From Sitta carolinensis (Eukaryota > Chordata > Aves > Passeriformes > Sittidae): 64,000 nucleotides of DNA. The stretch covers positions 45,308,501-45,372,500 of the forward strand of contig JAVUNC010000005.1 of assembly GCA_032173965.1 (NCBI GenBank), written 5' to 3'. Positions 1 through 14,064 of the stretch are shown piece by piece (within the stretch, counting starts at the first letter, position 1; each line of letters opens with the position of its first letter). The notes below the pieces were generated by a model, which saw only the letters and a list, made by a program, of their open reading frames with translations, ran no database searches and was not told the origin of the DNA. Made by a program: the position numbers and the translations under genes.

Positions 1-299
1 GTGTTTCTCAATTATTGTCTTATTTATTGAATTATATTTTCATCCTTTGATATATACCAGCTTATAGGAGAATGAAGAAAACAAGTGGTATAGAAAGTAA
101 GATTTAAATATTAAAGAAACCAAAACAAAATAAAAACTCACTACCAACCAGAACATAATTTACTTGGTTTTGATATTACTGTTTTGATAGCTTGTTTGCT
201 TTGACTTAGAGTTGTTAGGATTTGTCTGTTGGTGTTTTTTTCAAAATGCAAGGATCCATGAGTTCATATACTGTTCATCATGTGCTAGGCATCATGAAC

Positions 300-300
<1 letters not shown>

Positions 301-328
<28 letters not shown>
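301..328. repeat. Poly(A) homopolymer, 28 bases
   Basis: Uninterrupted A run in intronic sequence, 160 bases from the A-rich tract at 493-580. No recognisable retroposon body is attached on either side. Confidence 0.95.
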
Positions 329-331
<3 letters not shown>

Positions 332-492
332 AAGAAAAACTAAAAACTAAAAACCTCTCACCAAAACTCCCTAAAATAATCCTTATTCCTTCTCCCACAT
401 TTTCTTCTTTAATCCATTCACGAATTAAATCATCGCTGTACTTCTTGATTTTGGTCTTAGGAAATATCTTTTGACTGAAACTATATTGATTT

Positions 493-511
493 AAAAAAAC
501 AACAACAATAA

Positions 512-551
<40 letters not shown>

Positions 552-580
552 AAAAACAAAAAAAAAACCACAAAAACAAA
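493..580. repeat. A-rich tract with 38-base pure poly(A)
   Basis: Starts as CAA/AAT-interrupted A-rich sequence, has an uninterrupted run of A at 513-550, then further A-rich sequence with C interruptions. A separate pure run of 28 A lies at 301-328. On the minus strand this is a long T tract just downstream of an AATAAA signal at about 593-598. The exact length is likely to vary or be mis-assembled. Confidence 0.95.
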
Positions 581-584
581 CCTC

Positions 585-960
585 TGAAACTTTATTAACA
601 GAGTATATAAATACACCTATGTGAAACTCCTCATGACCTGCAGGTTGGGCAGCTGAGAGGACAAAAGACAATGAGTAAATGCTGATGACTCAGAGACACA
701 AGACGGGATGGCCAGACTAATCACTGTCAGCTCCCAAAGGGTACACAACGACATGCTCAAAATCACAGCGTTGTTATCACCCCAGAGAACACTGCAAGCA
801 CGGGCAGGACTTGGCTGCAGGCAGCTCTCTTCCCTTGGGCCAGCGCAGAAATTCTCTCCCAGGAAGTCTTGCATTGCGACAGTACTGCAACATTATTTCC
901 TACAAAAGGAATGCAGGTCCAGTATATACACGGGATATTTATGCTTTGGTAACTGAGAAT
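585..960 (-). other. GC-richer block with poly(A) signal; possible LTR remnant or terminal exon
   Basis: A block clearly richer in G+C than its surroundings. On the minus strand it ends with a TATA-like stretch (ATTTATATAC), then AATAAA about 15 bases later, then a GT/T-rich tract. This is the order found in a retroviral LTR or at a gene 3' end. Just upstream is a good splice acceptor (pyrimidine tract ending CTCTCAG at about 657-663), so a short alternative last exon is also possible. An AP-1-like TGACTCAG lies near 687-694. No TG...CA ends or target duplication were found and no family was recognised. Confidence 0.3.
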
Positions 961-3900
961 TGAATTCAAATTGGACAGTCTGAATACAAATTCTTATGTC
1001 CTAAAACACCCAGCTTCAGGTAAGCTCTGCTCTTGCAATTAGGATACAGCAGGACAGAAGTCCAGTCATATATAAGCTCCATACAAAGCATCTAATTTCA
1101 AACAAAAGTAGAGTAGAGTTTGAGGAAAAAAACCTATATACCCCTTATTTAATATCATAAACATGTATGGTATGTGAACAATCATTAAATATATTGATTT
1201 ATCTGTGTATTAAAACATCTGTGAAAGCAACACTAAGGAGAATCTGGAAGAAAACAAACACCGTTCAATCTACAGAAAAGAATATTTGTTAACAGAAAAT
1301 TAACAATTTTTCAGAGTATTGTTAATACTGAACGTTCTCAAAAATATACTTCTTCTAGTACTTTGATGCAGTCAATAATCAAACTTCTTAATGTGGCGTG
1401 CATTAGGAAGCTAGGAATCTGTTTTCCTATGTACATTAGTAAATTAAAACCTTATTACTTAATGAATTTTAAGAAAGTAATTGAACCTACTTTTTATGCA
1501 AAAAATTATTTTTCATTCGACGATGAATTTAAACATGATTTTCGATTAGTTTCTTCCATTACATCTTGCCAAAGTAAGGTACAAACAGAAGTCTGTTATA
1601 CTATTTACATTATTGTTGAAAGCAGAACAATCTCCTTCTTACAGTCTGCTCTCACTGTGAACGAAGTATATTGACCTAATGAAGTGATGTCAAATATTAA
1701 TTGAAAGTACTCTTCACTTGGTAAGAAAATTACTATTTTTTCTTTTTGGATATACAGAATAGACTTAGTTATGATGAGCCTTACAGAGAATCAATATGGC
1801 CTTATCCTTTGAATAACTTCAGGATAAAAGAATTGCAATTGAAAGAAAGAAGTCTTACAGAAGTGTATTTTGATAGTTAGAACTTAAGAAACAACTTTAA
1901 AGGAATGCCTGAGGTGAGAAATTATAGAACCTGTATATGAGGACATTACAGTTGTCAAGTACCCAAAGAACAGGCTGGAATAGTACTGAGATAATTGGAA
2001 ATTATACAAATTCTTATTCATGTGTCAGGTTATGTGATAAACAGCCCCTGTCTATCCACAAAGGAGCACAAAGGGACAACATGAAGTGGGAGAATCAAGT
2101 AGTCCTGCTATTCTGGAGCTCACCACGGAAGCGTCACCAATGCATTAAAAGCCCATCTGAGTAAGTGCAGCAGAGCACAACAGCACCATGGCAGGCAAAG
2201 ACACATCTTGTTGGGGTCCCTCTCCAAACTGCTGTGAGAGCCTCCACCCCACTGCCTAGGGGTGACACACATCAACATGAAACAATGCTGGAGAACACAT
2301 CAAGCTGAGAGACACCCCTGTCTAGGGCTACAGGTGGATTGAGTAAGATTTACGATGGGATATTTAGGGAGGAACCAAAGGCAGGGAAAGGGACAGATTT
2401 AGGTGATTTGGAGAGGAAACAAGTTTGAAAAGATAGAGGTATAAAAAGACAAGAAGGGTTGATCACATATGTATAGTTGGTTCTGCAGCACAATAGGCTG
2501 ATCATGTCCTACACTCAATCTTATTAGATTCTGATTCTATTTTCCAGGGCAAGAGCCTCTATTCTGTGTGCATATATGAGGGCAAAACTGCTTGCACCTG
2601 AGCCAGATGATGGGTTTGTGAGAATATATGTCAGTCTGGCCAGGAAATGGAGCAAATGAGGGTCTGTGTACCAGAAACTGGAGGGAGACCTTGGATCAAA
2701 GGAACCCATGTGTCCATGAAGCTGTAGTGTGGGTGTGTGAGACGGTGTGTGATTGCTAATGAAGACCCAGCTGGATCAGCCAGCAAAGTAGGTGAAGTAG
2801 CCTGGGAGCCAGTTGTGTGGCTGTATGTCTTTAAGTCTGTGCAAGGATGATGATATCATGTGAGACCAGGGAGAAGGTAAATTTTGCAGAAGAAAAGATG
2901 ACCAGGAGGCTTCTGCAGAAGTTTTACTAAGTATTTTGGAGGGTTAGCCAACTTTGAAGATCTAGATTAAAAATATTAGAGAAACAAGTGCTTTTGTATG
3001 GTTGACAATAGGCCACTGGGAAGCATGTCCTACTTACAGTCTGTGCATGTGTAACTACAAGCAAATTTAGGTATGCCCAGTTTGGGAAAGAATCTACCTA
3101 GGAAAACATGTTGATGACCATGACCACGCAGTCTCACCAATTAAGTACTTTGTATGGTAAAATCTGAATAAACTAAACCTGAACAGAAGTCACATGAACT
3201 ATTTTAACTGAGTTAGAACTCTGTTTACTTGAAGCTGCAATCAATTTCCCTTGAGGGTTTTATTCAGTTTTATCCCTATAGTCTTAATAGTTACATCACT
3301 TTAAATGTAAAAAATCAGTTAATATGCAAAACCCAAAAGGTTTTAACACATTGGCTTCAGGATGATGTCACACAAAGGAACAGGAAATCAATTAGTTATG
3401 CTTTATTTTTAAAATCTGTCATATATAAGGTAATTGCATCTGACCTTTATCTAACCAGTTTGGCTTCATAATTCCTTATGGACTACTTATCTAGAAGTAC
3501 ACTGGCTAAGTATATACTGCATAGCACTGCGGTTATATTCAGAAAGCAAAATGTTCCTGACTAGTACTGGTTAGCTTTTACAGTCAAGACCAATTTGCCT
3601 GGAGTGGTTAAAAGAGAGAAAGCCTTCATCAGTTATGACAGAAGGGTCCTTTGTATTCCACTTGTCTATAGGGACAAGCTGGGGTTTTGCTTAGTCCACA
3701 GAGAACCACAGTAACTCCAGCTCATCAATGATGAGTCAGACAGCTCTTTGGACTCAATCCAGAGTTCTCTCCTTGAAAAGCCAGTCATTCTGACAGGAAA
3801 AAAAATGTTACCTCTCATTTGGCATCATCCTGCAGAAGAATGCTGTAAGAACAACTACTAAATTATGAAAATACACAGCCCAAAACCAGATCAGCAGGCA

Positions 3901-4493
3901 GTACCTTTAATAAGTAAAATAATTCACGTTTAAGCAATGTGAATTATGTTCTAAAACCACTTCCAAAGGTATCTCCATGTATGATCTCAGATGATCTGAG
4001 AAATATGAAAGAATACCACACGGCTAATGCTGAAGGTCAGTGCATCAGATTAATTGTTTCTATGAAGAGCAGCTCCACACCCATTGTATCATAAATTTGG
4101 GCTCCCTAAGGTCTATAAGGAAGTTGTGTTCCATGTATTTGTTATGAATCAGACCTATGAACTTTGTATAAGAGAGGCAATCTAGAGATTGATCAAGATT
4201 AAGCAGGATCACAGCTTACTGTGTTATTACCGTATAATAGAGAAAGGCTAATTGCCTTGGCTGTATCTTTTTTCAGTGCTAATACAATACTTATGGGTAC
4301 ATTCATATATTAACTCCATAAATAAATACTGGTTTCTTTCAACTCTTTTTAGATAACTAATATTTAGTGTAATTACATAAACAATCATTATTTTTCTATA
4401 AGCACAACAGAAATTAATCTTCTGAGGGTTGTGAAAGCCCTTGCATATCTCATGGTACTAAATATATCAAATACTCAATTGCCAGTTGGTTGA
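961..4493. other. Intronic sequence without recognised genes
   Basis: Apart from the possible retroelement at about 2.2-2.95 kb, this is unique AT-rich intron. Frames of 60-103 codons occur but lack codon bias, splice context or recognisable domains. No RNA gene was seen. Confidence 0.7.
2200..2950. mobile_element. Possible degraded LTR-type retroelement remnant
   Basis: About 0.75 kb richer in G and GT/GA runs than the surrounding intron, including TGTGTGTGAGACGGTGTGTG-like sequence around 2730-2750. Its composition and phrasing resemble avian mid-repetitive LTR sequences, but I cannot name a family. No terminal repeats, primer-binding site or target duplication could be defined, so the boundaries are approximate. 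It has no coding potential. It could instead be unique sequence. Confidence 0.3.
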
Positions 4494-5057
4494 GGGAGGG
4501 GATTGTCCCATTCTACTCTGCATTAGTGTGGCCTCACCTCAAGTGCTGGGTGCATGTTTGGGTGCCACAATATAAGAATGATATAAAGCTATTAGGGAGC
4601 AATCAAAGGAGAGCTACAGTGATTGTGAAGAGCCTTAAGGGGAAGCCATAGGAGGAGCAGCTGAGGACACTTGGTCTGTTCATCCCAGAGGAGATCTGAG
4701 GAGAGACCTCATTGCAGTTACAACTTCTTCGTGATGGGAAGAACAGGGGCAGGCACTGATCTCTTCTCTGTGGTCGCCAGTGACAGGACACAAGGGAATG
4801 ACCTGAAGTGTGTCAGGGGAGGTTTAGGTTGGGTATTAGAACAAGGTTCTTGACCCAGAGGGTGTTTGGGCACTGGAAGAGGCTCCCCAGGGCTGTGGTC
4901 ACAGCACCAAGCCTGAAAGAGCTCACGGAGTGTCTGGACAATGCTCTCTAGGACAGGGTGTGACTCTTGGGGATGGCTGAATGCAGAGACAGGAGCTGGA
5001 CTTTGGTGACCATTGTGGGTCCCTTCCAACTCAGCATATTCTATGATTTTTTGATTC
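4494..5057 (+). mobile_element. CR1 LINE 3' fragment
   Basis: A 5'-truncated copy of the avian CR1 non-LTR retrotransposon, plus orientation. It holds the end of the reverse-transcriptase ORF2 and the short 3'UTR. Recognisable stretches include the region starting near GATTGTCCCATTCTACTCTG, the GGCCTCACCTCAAGTGCTGG block, the GAGGAGCAGCTGAGGACACT block, and the 3' end GGGTCCCTTCCAACTCAGCA followed by TTCTATGATTTTTTGATT, the decayed (ATTCTATG)n tail typical of CR1. Several frameshifts and stops make it inactive. It lies antisense to ANKS1B transcription and is the best-preserved CR1 3' end in the window. Confidence 0.95.
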
Positions 5058-8000
5058 CATACACGTATATGAATCTACCCATGAATGCTGAGGTATACTA
5101 AAGACATCATTATTTTCTTTTGAAGAACAGAGCACATTCTGAGAAAGACCATTCTAACTCCTTTTGTAAAAACTAGATGACATTAAAATAATTTTTTTAA
5201 AAAGCCACTCTAATATTACTTTTATCAGAAATAAACTGAAACAAAGTCCTATTTGTCTTTCAAGAATACAGATATGATGACATATTTTGTTAGGAAAGAT
5301 ATTCCCTTAGCCGTTCTTTTTCCTAATTCAACTGACCTTGAATATTTAGTAAGAAAAGAGAGTTTTTTCCACAATTCATTTCTGGAGATCCAACACAGTA
5401 TTCCCATCCATCATAAATTCATAGTGTTTGCAATTTTAAATACATTCTTATCGCAGAGAGGCAAAGTAAATATTTACTAGAAAAGAAGATTTTAAAACCT
5501 CTAAATGATTAATTATGCATCCTGGAACACTTACTGACATTTGTTTAAGTGGAATAAAAATTCCTGAAGCTCTGGCACTGGAAGCAGCACTGGGAAGAGA
5601 AACAATTTGCATCAAAGATTTTTGAATATGGATGGTGTTAGATCTATGACCTCAATCCAGTATTAAAGATTGCTCATCTTAGAAACCAACCTGAGATCAG
5701 ACTCTGTTACAGCTCTAGGACACACAGAACAGAGCTTGCTATATATAGAGTCTGCAATTCAGCTGGCTTTAATACCTTGTCCTTCCTCATCTGGGTTTCC
5801 TCAAAAGTAGAGTAATTCTTTCAGACACTAGCAAAATAGACACAAGAAAAAATGCAAGATTCCATTTCCTCTTGATTCTTGAAGGCCATCTCACACCTCA
5901 TTCTCAATTTATGCCGAGATTTGAAAACGAGATTCATAAATCAACTATAGCAACATTAATCCCTGCATCAATGTAATCAATCCCTCACTATATTGACATT
6001 TGAAAATGTAACAGATGTGAGGGTCTCACTTCTGTTTGCATTCACATGATATTAAATCAGTTACCCACATCATTTCCCATATTCTCAATTCAAAGCTTCC
6101 ATTTCTTCATCTCATAACAGCAGCAGTAATGTCCAACCCTTTTGGATGACCTGCCATAACCACAGCCTGAACTCAGAACTGTGAAAGACTACAGCTCCAA
6201 GAAGTAACTTCCAAAATATGAATCCTGAGATATTAAGGTTCTTGAAGTCTATCAATGACCTATAACATAAGTAGAATGTACACATAACATTTATGCTTTC
6301 CAGTAGAATATTTCCTCAGTTATTCAGACTCCATTGGCATAAGCGGAAAATGAGCAAGGCAGAAGGCTGCAACAGTACATTTTTGCAATACATAAGGTAA
6401 TTGAAAGTAACCTTGATCAAAATTAATTCAGAAGAGTACTAAAACTCTTTCCTCTTGTCCTGGGGTGACTTCATAATGCTGAATTGTATAATGTAAACAT
6501 TACGTTCATGTTTACTAACATAAGTATTAAACGATTTGAATCCGTTCTTTGGAGAAACATGGTTTCAAATCAGAGGAGCTCTTATTGCATTGCTAGAATG
6601 CCACCATGGAGAATTTGCATGTTGACTGCCTCTATCCAAGTGCTAACACTCATTCTTTCCATCAGCTTTGTATTAACTTCATTAACAAGTACACAGCTTA
6701 GGACAGACCTATGAAATATAAAGAGAGATATGAAAAATACATTGCATAAATGATAGTCACTGTATAGAAAAAAACTAGCACCTGTTCAGATTACATCAAC
6801 ATTTCTTTCTTCTCTTAAATTGATTATCAAATTAAATACGAAGGTCAATCAGGGTGAAATTAGCTACTGCACTAAGTACAATTGGGCAAAATCAATCCAC
6901 TGATCAAGTTTTGCAAAGCCTTGAAGATTGGTCTCTATCAGACATACTGCAAACCTCAAATGGAATCTTTATAACATCTAAACACATAGAGCTATTATAA
7001 TGTGAAATGTTCAAATGTTTTTGGCATAGCATAGAAAATCTGAATAAGAATGATGGATGAAGCTACTGCATGGTACAAAATTACTAAATCAGATAATGTT
7101 ATTAACAAAGGACAGTTTGAGCATAAATTCTCTATCCTATGCTCTAGCAAACTAGAACAGTAGGACAGAAAAATGCTTTCCAACAATAAAAGCACAGAAT
7201 TAATGCCATAATTTCTCCTCTCAGCAACATGTCATATTTGAAATAAATAATATCAAAACAGAAGGATGCTACTCAGCACACATTTGCTGTGCTTTGCCAA
7301 CAGAGGTCAGAATTACCTCAGCAGCATCCAAAGCATTACTATGATCATGACTAGAAATACTTTTATTACCACAAAACTACTTTCACAAAGACAAATAACA
7401 TACTTTAACTAGAGGCTGATGTTTCACAGCAACATACTACAAGGTCTTCCAAAGCTTTTGGGTATGTAACAACAATGTCACCACTTAAAATTTCCTGAAC
7501 ACTGTTACTGAAAATAACTACAAAGGTCATATCCATCACACGACTGACAAAGTATTTGGTGAGATATGCTAGCAATCATTTGGATCACTCATAAAAAATC
7601 AATTCATCCAACATGATGCTTTTCATTGAACAAAATCATTTATGACCACAGCTTGGAAGGCAAAATGTAATTACAGTAAAAATATTCAGTACATTTTCAG
7701 TCTATTTATGTTAGAATTCCCTATTTAAATCCAATAGGAGTTATTGTCTCTACACCATTTAAAAGCCTTATCAAATGCAGAAATGAAATCCAAAACTAAG
7801 AGGTTTAAACGACAGAGAAGAAGGAAGGAAGATTTGGCTGATGGAGAGTTTCAAGCAGCTTAGAAAGAACAATAACCCACCACTTATTTCCAGATCTATC
7901 TAAAGTGAACACTGTATTTTATAATTTTAAAATTTATAATTTTATATTTTCCAAAAACCAATTACACATCAACAAAAAAACATTCTTTGTAGCTCAAATA

Positions 8001-8711
8001 GTTTTACTGTTGACTGTTTTCTAGAAAATGAACCTAAGACCTACTCTGTAAGTATTGAAAGTGTTCCATAGAACTGGAGCTCTGTGGATCATGAACTTTT
8101 CAGCAATATTAAAATAAAAATGTTAAATTTGCATGGATATATTTAAATAATTATCTTTCAGCATCTTTTTTCTCCTTTAAATTGAACTGACAGGATACTT
8201 CACAAAATCTGTTTTGGCAAATACATTTTTGTAAAATATATTACAAGACTCAGCTGTAACAGGAATAATTTCATGTCCTTTCTGAACTGTCTGTTTTGTA
8301 AGAGATATCTGGAGAACCCAAATTTGTGTGCAAATATTCCTCCCAATATCATAGATTTTTTAAAAAACATTGCAGGAGAGATCCCAATTCTACAATAAGA
8401 CACATGTAAAATGATTCATCAGAATTCTCTCTCTAATCTATCAGTACTATTGTACCTGAAGGACTCATGAAACAATTAATCTTATTTTTTCAGCTGTGTT
8501 TAATTCAAATAATGTTCCTAAATCTTTATATAATTCAGCAGGAAACAAACAATCCCCAACTAAACACCTTAGGTACTAAACTAAATGTATCATGCAATGC
8601 TAGACTGGTCTACAACAAAAAAAAGTGAAATGATATACCAAAAAAGGTTATGAAATGCATGTGTGGATGGCAGATTCCATCCTACTTTCCTTTATTATAC
8701 ATATAAATGTC

Positions 8712-8728
8712 TTTTTTTTTTTTTTTTT
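8712..8728. repeat. Poly(T), 17 bases
   Basis: Uninterrupted T run in intron; on the gene strand it is poly(A). No attached retroposon body was recognised. Confidence 0.9.
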
Positions 8729-10147
8729 CATTAAAGGTCATTCATTTGCAGAGAGGAAGGGATCTTTGTGAAATCTCCACAAAGCTGTAGGTTTTTAGAA
8801 AATTATGGAGAAGGAAGGCCTCTGACATACACATGAGCTAGGTTCTCTAGAAGCTACTTAGTACTAACCATTAAAAGAATCCAGACACAAAACCCCCTGA
8901 AAAACAGACCCCAGCTGAATTTACCTTATTGTGAATTCACTTTAAATTTCAATTACCTTTAATCTTGGAAAGAAAAGATTTTTTATTAAATCTCATTCTA
9001 AAGTCACTTTTAACAAGTAGATTAGACTGATAGTTCAGTCTTGGCAGTAAAATTATTCAGATGAAGCCACCATTTCACCAAAGGGGGCACAATCAGATTT
9101 CAAATAGTAAGAAGAGGGATATTTTCCCCCAAGTGCCAAAGCCTGATCAAAACTACACTTGTCATATTTGGAGTCACACTAGAAAATCCATGTCCATATC
9201 CTAGTGGAATTAAATTTTAGAAGTGGCTAAGGTACAGCTAGTTGACAGTTCATGGCTGGCCCCACATGGTCTCACCACCCAGGCAAAGAAGCTCATATAG
9301 ATGTGTCTGACATAGCTTGAGTTAGCACAACTCCAGGAACATTTCTTTTCTAGGGTGAGGGGCTTGTACTGGAAGGTAAATGTTTGAAACCCATCTAGTT
9401 ACTAGAATATCCATCTCTTCTGGATTTTCAAGAAGCCACCTGAAAAGAGTGCAAAGTGATCTGAAGGAACTTAGCATCTTAAAAGACAGAGGAGCCAAAC
9501 CCAAATTTTTATGAAAGATCTGCATTGATAGAACATGATTTGAAAAAACACAGAGAGCACAGCATTACCTCTATAATACTGATAACTGAGACACTGATTT
9601 TTGGGGTATATTATTAACATAAAGATTCCATACAGCCATGATTCCATACAGACTTTGATCATGACAGGTCAGAGTAGACTGAATGCACAGAGAATTTGCA
9701 AATATTTTCTATAAAAGCACAATCAAAGCTGGAAGGTTAATTTCTCCTTGGGCACGGAAACAGAATATGAGGATGCAGTTCATGGTTGTAGAAATTCTAA
9801 AACTATACCAAATCTAGGGGTTTTTTGTAAACAAAACAGAAACAAAACTTGGGCCTTTTTTTTTGTAAAACAAAAAACTCTAACAGTTCACCTATGAAGA
9901 AATAGATTATTATTACAGTGAAATGCAAATTTTAACATAGTCGATAATATAGTTCTGCCACATAGAAGACAAAATTTTAGGACAAAATTTCAGTCCAGGG
10001 CATGAAATCATTTCAGAACAGCTTGGAATTTTTTTTAAATGGCAAGATGAATTTTACAGCTTCGGTTTTTAGCCATCACAGTTACAAAAATCTTTGCATA
10101 GAGGTAAATTTGTACAGGACTGTATTTTTAATTTTACAAACAGAAGC

Positions 10148-10165
10148 TTTTTTTTTTTTTTTTTT
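10148..10165. repeat. Poly(T), 18 bases
   Basis: Uninterrupted T run in intronic sequence following CAGAAGC. No retroposon body was recognised. Confidence 0.9.
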
Positions 10166-13100
10166 GCTTTTCTACATCACTGAGTCACTCTGAACAACCT
10201 AAAATCCCTAACATCTCCAGACAATCATGTTTAGGCAGTAGAGTTTTATGTACTTCTCTTCCATGTAACAGAGGGACAATTGTTTCAGTCCTCATTTACG
10301 AAACAGCAGTGGACAGTCTGGGTTCTAGAATGTTCACATACTGTTGAGATCAAAGCACAATCGGTATCATATCATAAAACTATCTGGCCCTGCTTAGCTC
10401 CCAGAAAATATGTCATGTGTTGTATGAAGTTTAGGACTCTCCACTCTGCTAGAACCTGAATGCCATGTCAGTTCTCTTGTCACTTCAACTCTGAACTGTT
10501 TAGGAGCTCAGGCTGCACCAGCAATAGTAAACTAAACATGTTTGGAAATATTTTCTGGCACTAAGGTCATACTGGCACAGAATGTTCCACACCTACAATA
10601 CTCAAACATTCTAAACAGGATAGCTGCATCCAGATTGTATTTCAGTCCCTAGGCACATATAATTCTTCAGCTGTGCTTGGTAGCTCTTTCCTTGGGAGAA
10701 TGCCACGTGGCACCTTCTAGTACCCAGAAATGTTCCCTGGCATGTTAAAGTTAGATGCAGCCTCACACTCCTGTCACAAATTTGGCAGAAGCCTGTCTCT
10801 CACCAGCAGCATTTATCAGCTCAGAGGATGCAAGAGCACTGCTGTTTTAAGTTTGGGTTCAGACAAATCATGATGAGCCTCTGTCCCACAGTTCATGTTT
10901 CTGCTTTATGCCTTTGATTCTCCCAGCAACAGGCACAGAAGGGAGAAGTGGTGGTACACTGACCCCAATTCCTTTTTTAGCTCTTTGCTTGACTGCTTAA
11001 TTCTAGGATAGAGGATAAGGGTGAGAAAAGTCGTAGATGTGAATATCCTAAACAATACACCACTGTTGTTAACTTCTTTCCTCCTCCTTAATGTGCACAA
11101 CTGGTATTGATGGAAATTCCTAGCAGTGCATCCATAACTGCACAGTATACCTGAAAGGCAGTCTAGGAGTCTCATTCTGGTAAAAACTTAAGAAAGGAAC
11201 CCACAATGGACTCAAAATGACCTTATTCCAGGGAAATATTGCTAATGGCTATGGCGGCATGAATCTCTTCAACTTTTTAGCAGAAAGAACACTTACCAAA
11301 AAAAGCAGTTTCTTTTGGTTCAAAAAAGCAAAGGTAGGCATAGATATGAAAATTCTTCACACCAAAATTACCTACATTCAAGTTCTATAAACAGGGATTC
11401 TGGAAAAAACTTCAACTTGTATAGAAGGAAGCCAGAAGTAACTGGGTAGGAAAAAAAAAAAAAAATTAATCCCATCACCAACACAAAACAAGCTGAAATT
11501 AAAGACAGCCAAAGCCTTATTAAACTGACAGATTTCTGACTTCTGATTTCCCAGCCACCACAAATCAAGCAGAAAGAAACCTTCTTAGTTGAGAAGGACC
11601 TAGTTAAACATTGGAAATTTGTCCCACTTATCAGAGATATTATTTTCCATAATTAATTAGATGGTCTCTCCAGAAGGAAGAACAAATTTCTGTCTTGTGA
11701 TAACAGGTCAAGGATAAAAGTGAGAGTTGGATATCCATACCCATGATGAAGAATATGCTGGAACTAGGCACTTCCATAATGCCAGTCTGTCATACTGTCT
11801 CTGAAAAATCCCTTAAATTGAAAAAGAAAGGAAAATATAAATGAGGAAATTTAAACAGAGAAGAAAGGAACTCCAATGCCTCATCACAGTTGAAGCAGGG
11901 CAGGAAATGCATTCTATTATCTCTGAGACAAAGCTTCAGCTTCTGAGGTCATAAAATAAAACTATGGAATGCGGTCTTAAATCTCTTACTCACAGTTCAC
12001 AAGCCTATAGTAGGTCAAATTGTTTGACAGTGTATTCCGAGCTTCTAGGAATTGAAATCTTTAACTGGGTATACTGACTGAAAGATTAGTCAGCTTGCAG
12101 TATGGCAAAGAGAACTTTGTATCACTTTGTTTATGATCACATGGTGGCAGAGCTGCATTTCCACACCTAATCATCCCAGCGAGGTAAAAAGGTGCTCTAG
12201 TTCACAGAGCGTGTGAATCTGTCACAGAAGATAGTTGGAGTCACAAAGAGTCCAAACTAAAGGACTATATACTGGAATTATTCATAACCAATTTTAAGTA
12301 AAATTTCCCATGGATGAATCACATTTGGGAAAAAAAAAAAAGTCTTATAAACCAAGAGATACAAATGATCTCGGTCAATTTAAAGATAAAATAGCACTGA
12401 ATTTTATCATTTGAACTATTCTTCAAGTTCAAGATTGACCTCTTTTTCTTTCAAAATTGAATGTAGCTGGTTTACCATTGGTTTCTTACGCAATAAAAAA
12501 GGAACAGATTTCTTGGCCACTGTCAAACAAAGTTGAAGGAAAATTGGAATGGTTCTGTACAACTATGGGGCTGGGAGAGGAGACTCAAGCAGATGTTCTA
12601 ACCAATGCTAGTACAAACTGAAACCCATATAAAAACTAAATGCAATTAATATTGTGTATTAGAAATAAACTAAATACAACAAAAGATAAAGGAAGAAAGA
12701 AAACAATTTTCAGTTTATTTGAATTGAGCTCCTACCAGTTGCATCCTGCAATTATAACCATTAAAAGATCACAAAGATTTGCTAGCAGGCTGTACTATCT
12801 TCTTAAAACTTGTACATGGTGGCTGAAGTGAATTACAGGCACCACAGGAGTTCTGATTTCAGCTGCATTGTCTTATGTGTGTAGAAATCAATCAACCACA
12901 ACCACAAACTTGTGGTCAACCACAAGATTAAAAATAGTAAGAAGAACTCCAGTTAGTTATACTATAAAAGTAGTATTATTTTTTTATTCATCATTTACCA
13001 TTTCTAGTGATGTGGTTCACTGTGAAATAAAAGGAGTATATAGTTCTAAACTTACACACAATCCATGGATCTCAAATGAAATATAAAATAACAATAATCC

Positions 13101-14064
13101 ACATGTATATAATCCACAGTTAAAAATTATCTCTTAGCACACTGTAAAATGCAACTTTGTTTTAAATGTAAATAATTTTAAAGATAGCTATTGCAATAAG
13201 CAAAGACAGACATCTGCAAACACGGGAGAAACTCAATTTCTAAATGCTCCTCCACATACTGTGGAGGGTTTCATAATGAAGTTTATACATAGACTATGAT
13301 TATTCACTTCTTCCCAAGGCCATTTCTGTACTTTGGAAATTATTTTCACACTTAGACATTGAGCTACATCAAACTCATGTTTGTAACCTATCCGAGGAAT
13401 AAAGTTTCATATTCTCCAAAAGACAGTATGTCAATTTTACCCTTAACAAGGGTGACCAATTAGTCTTTCTATCCCAAACACAACCTAAGCATTGAAGGAA
13501 TACGATATTATACCAAAGTCAACATAGTTACTATCAAATCATCATCAATATTTCAGCATTGTAAAGACAGCAGCATAAAATTAGGTTTTACTACAACATT
13601 CGGTACTATACTATAAAACATAAATTATGCATAAAATATTTTGAAGTCGAATGAGAGAAGTTACTTTGTCAATAATTCAGGCAATAAAAGAACAGCAATT
13701 CCCCAAGTTTTAAGTGTTTTCAACAGCATCTGATTCTATTTTTATTGGTTTTATTGCCATTTCTTTATTCTTGTAGTTAAGATGAAAACATAAAATGAGG
13801 GAAAGTTATTGCTGTATAACACATGAATAAAACAGTGATTTTCTTTCCTGATGTTTTCTTGAATTCTTTTTATGTAAGGGATAAAGTTCTTTAAATAAAG
13901 CTATCTTTTCAGGATAAAAGAAATCAAAATAAAAACACTTGACAAACTTAAGTCCAAACTATCAGCATAATTATTTCCCAGCTGTTACTGAAAGAAAAAA
14001 AAAATAAATAACTTCCAAAACTATGGGACTGGAGTGTCTTTTAAGAGTAGAGGCTGAGTCTTAT

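Larger units (their letters stand above)
5058..14064. other. Intronic sequence without recognised genes
   Basis: Nine kilobases of AT-rich unique intron. It contains T runs at 8712-8728 and 10148-10165, an A run near 11452-11465, and an AT-only stretch near 7915-7950. No frame exceeds 90 codons and no splice-flanked exon or RNA gene was identified. Confidence 0.7.

Noticed and set aside
285..671. 128-codon minus frame with long Phe runs
   Set aside because: It is the translation of the poly(A)/A-rich tracts on the opposite strand.
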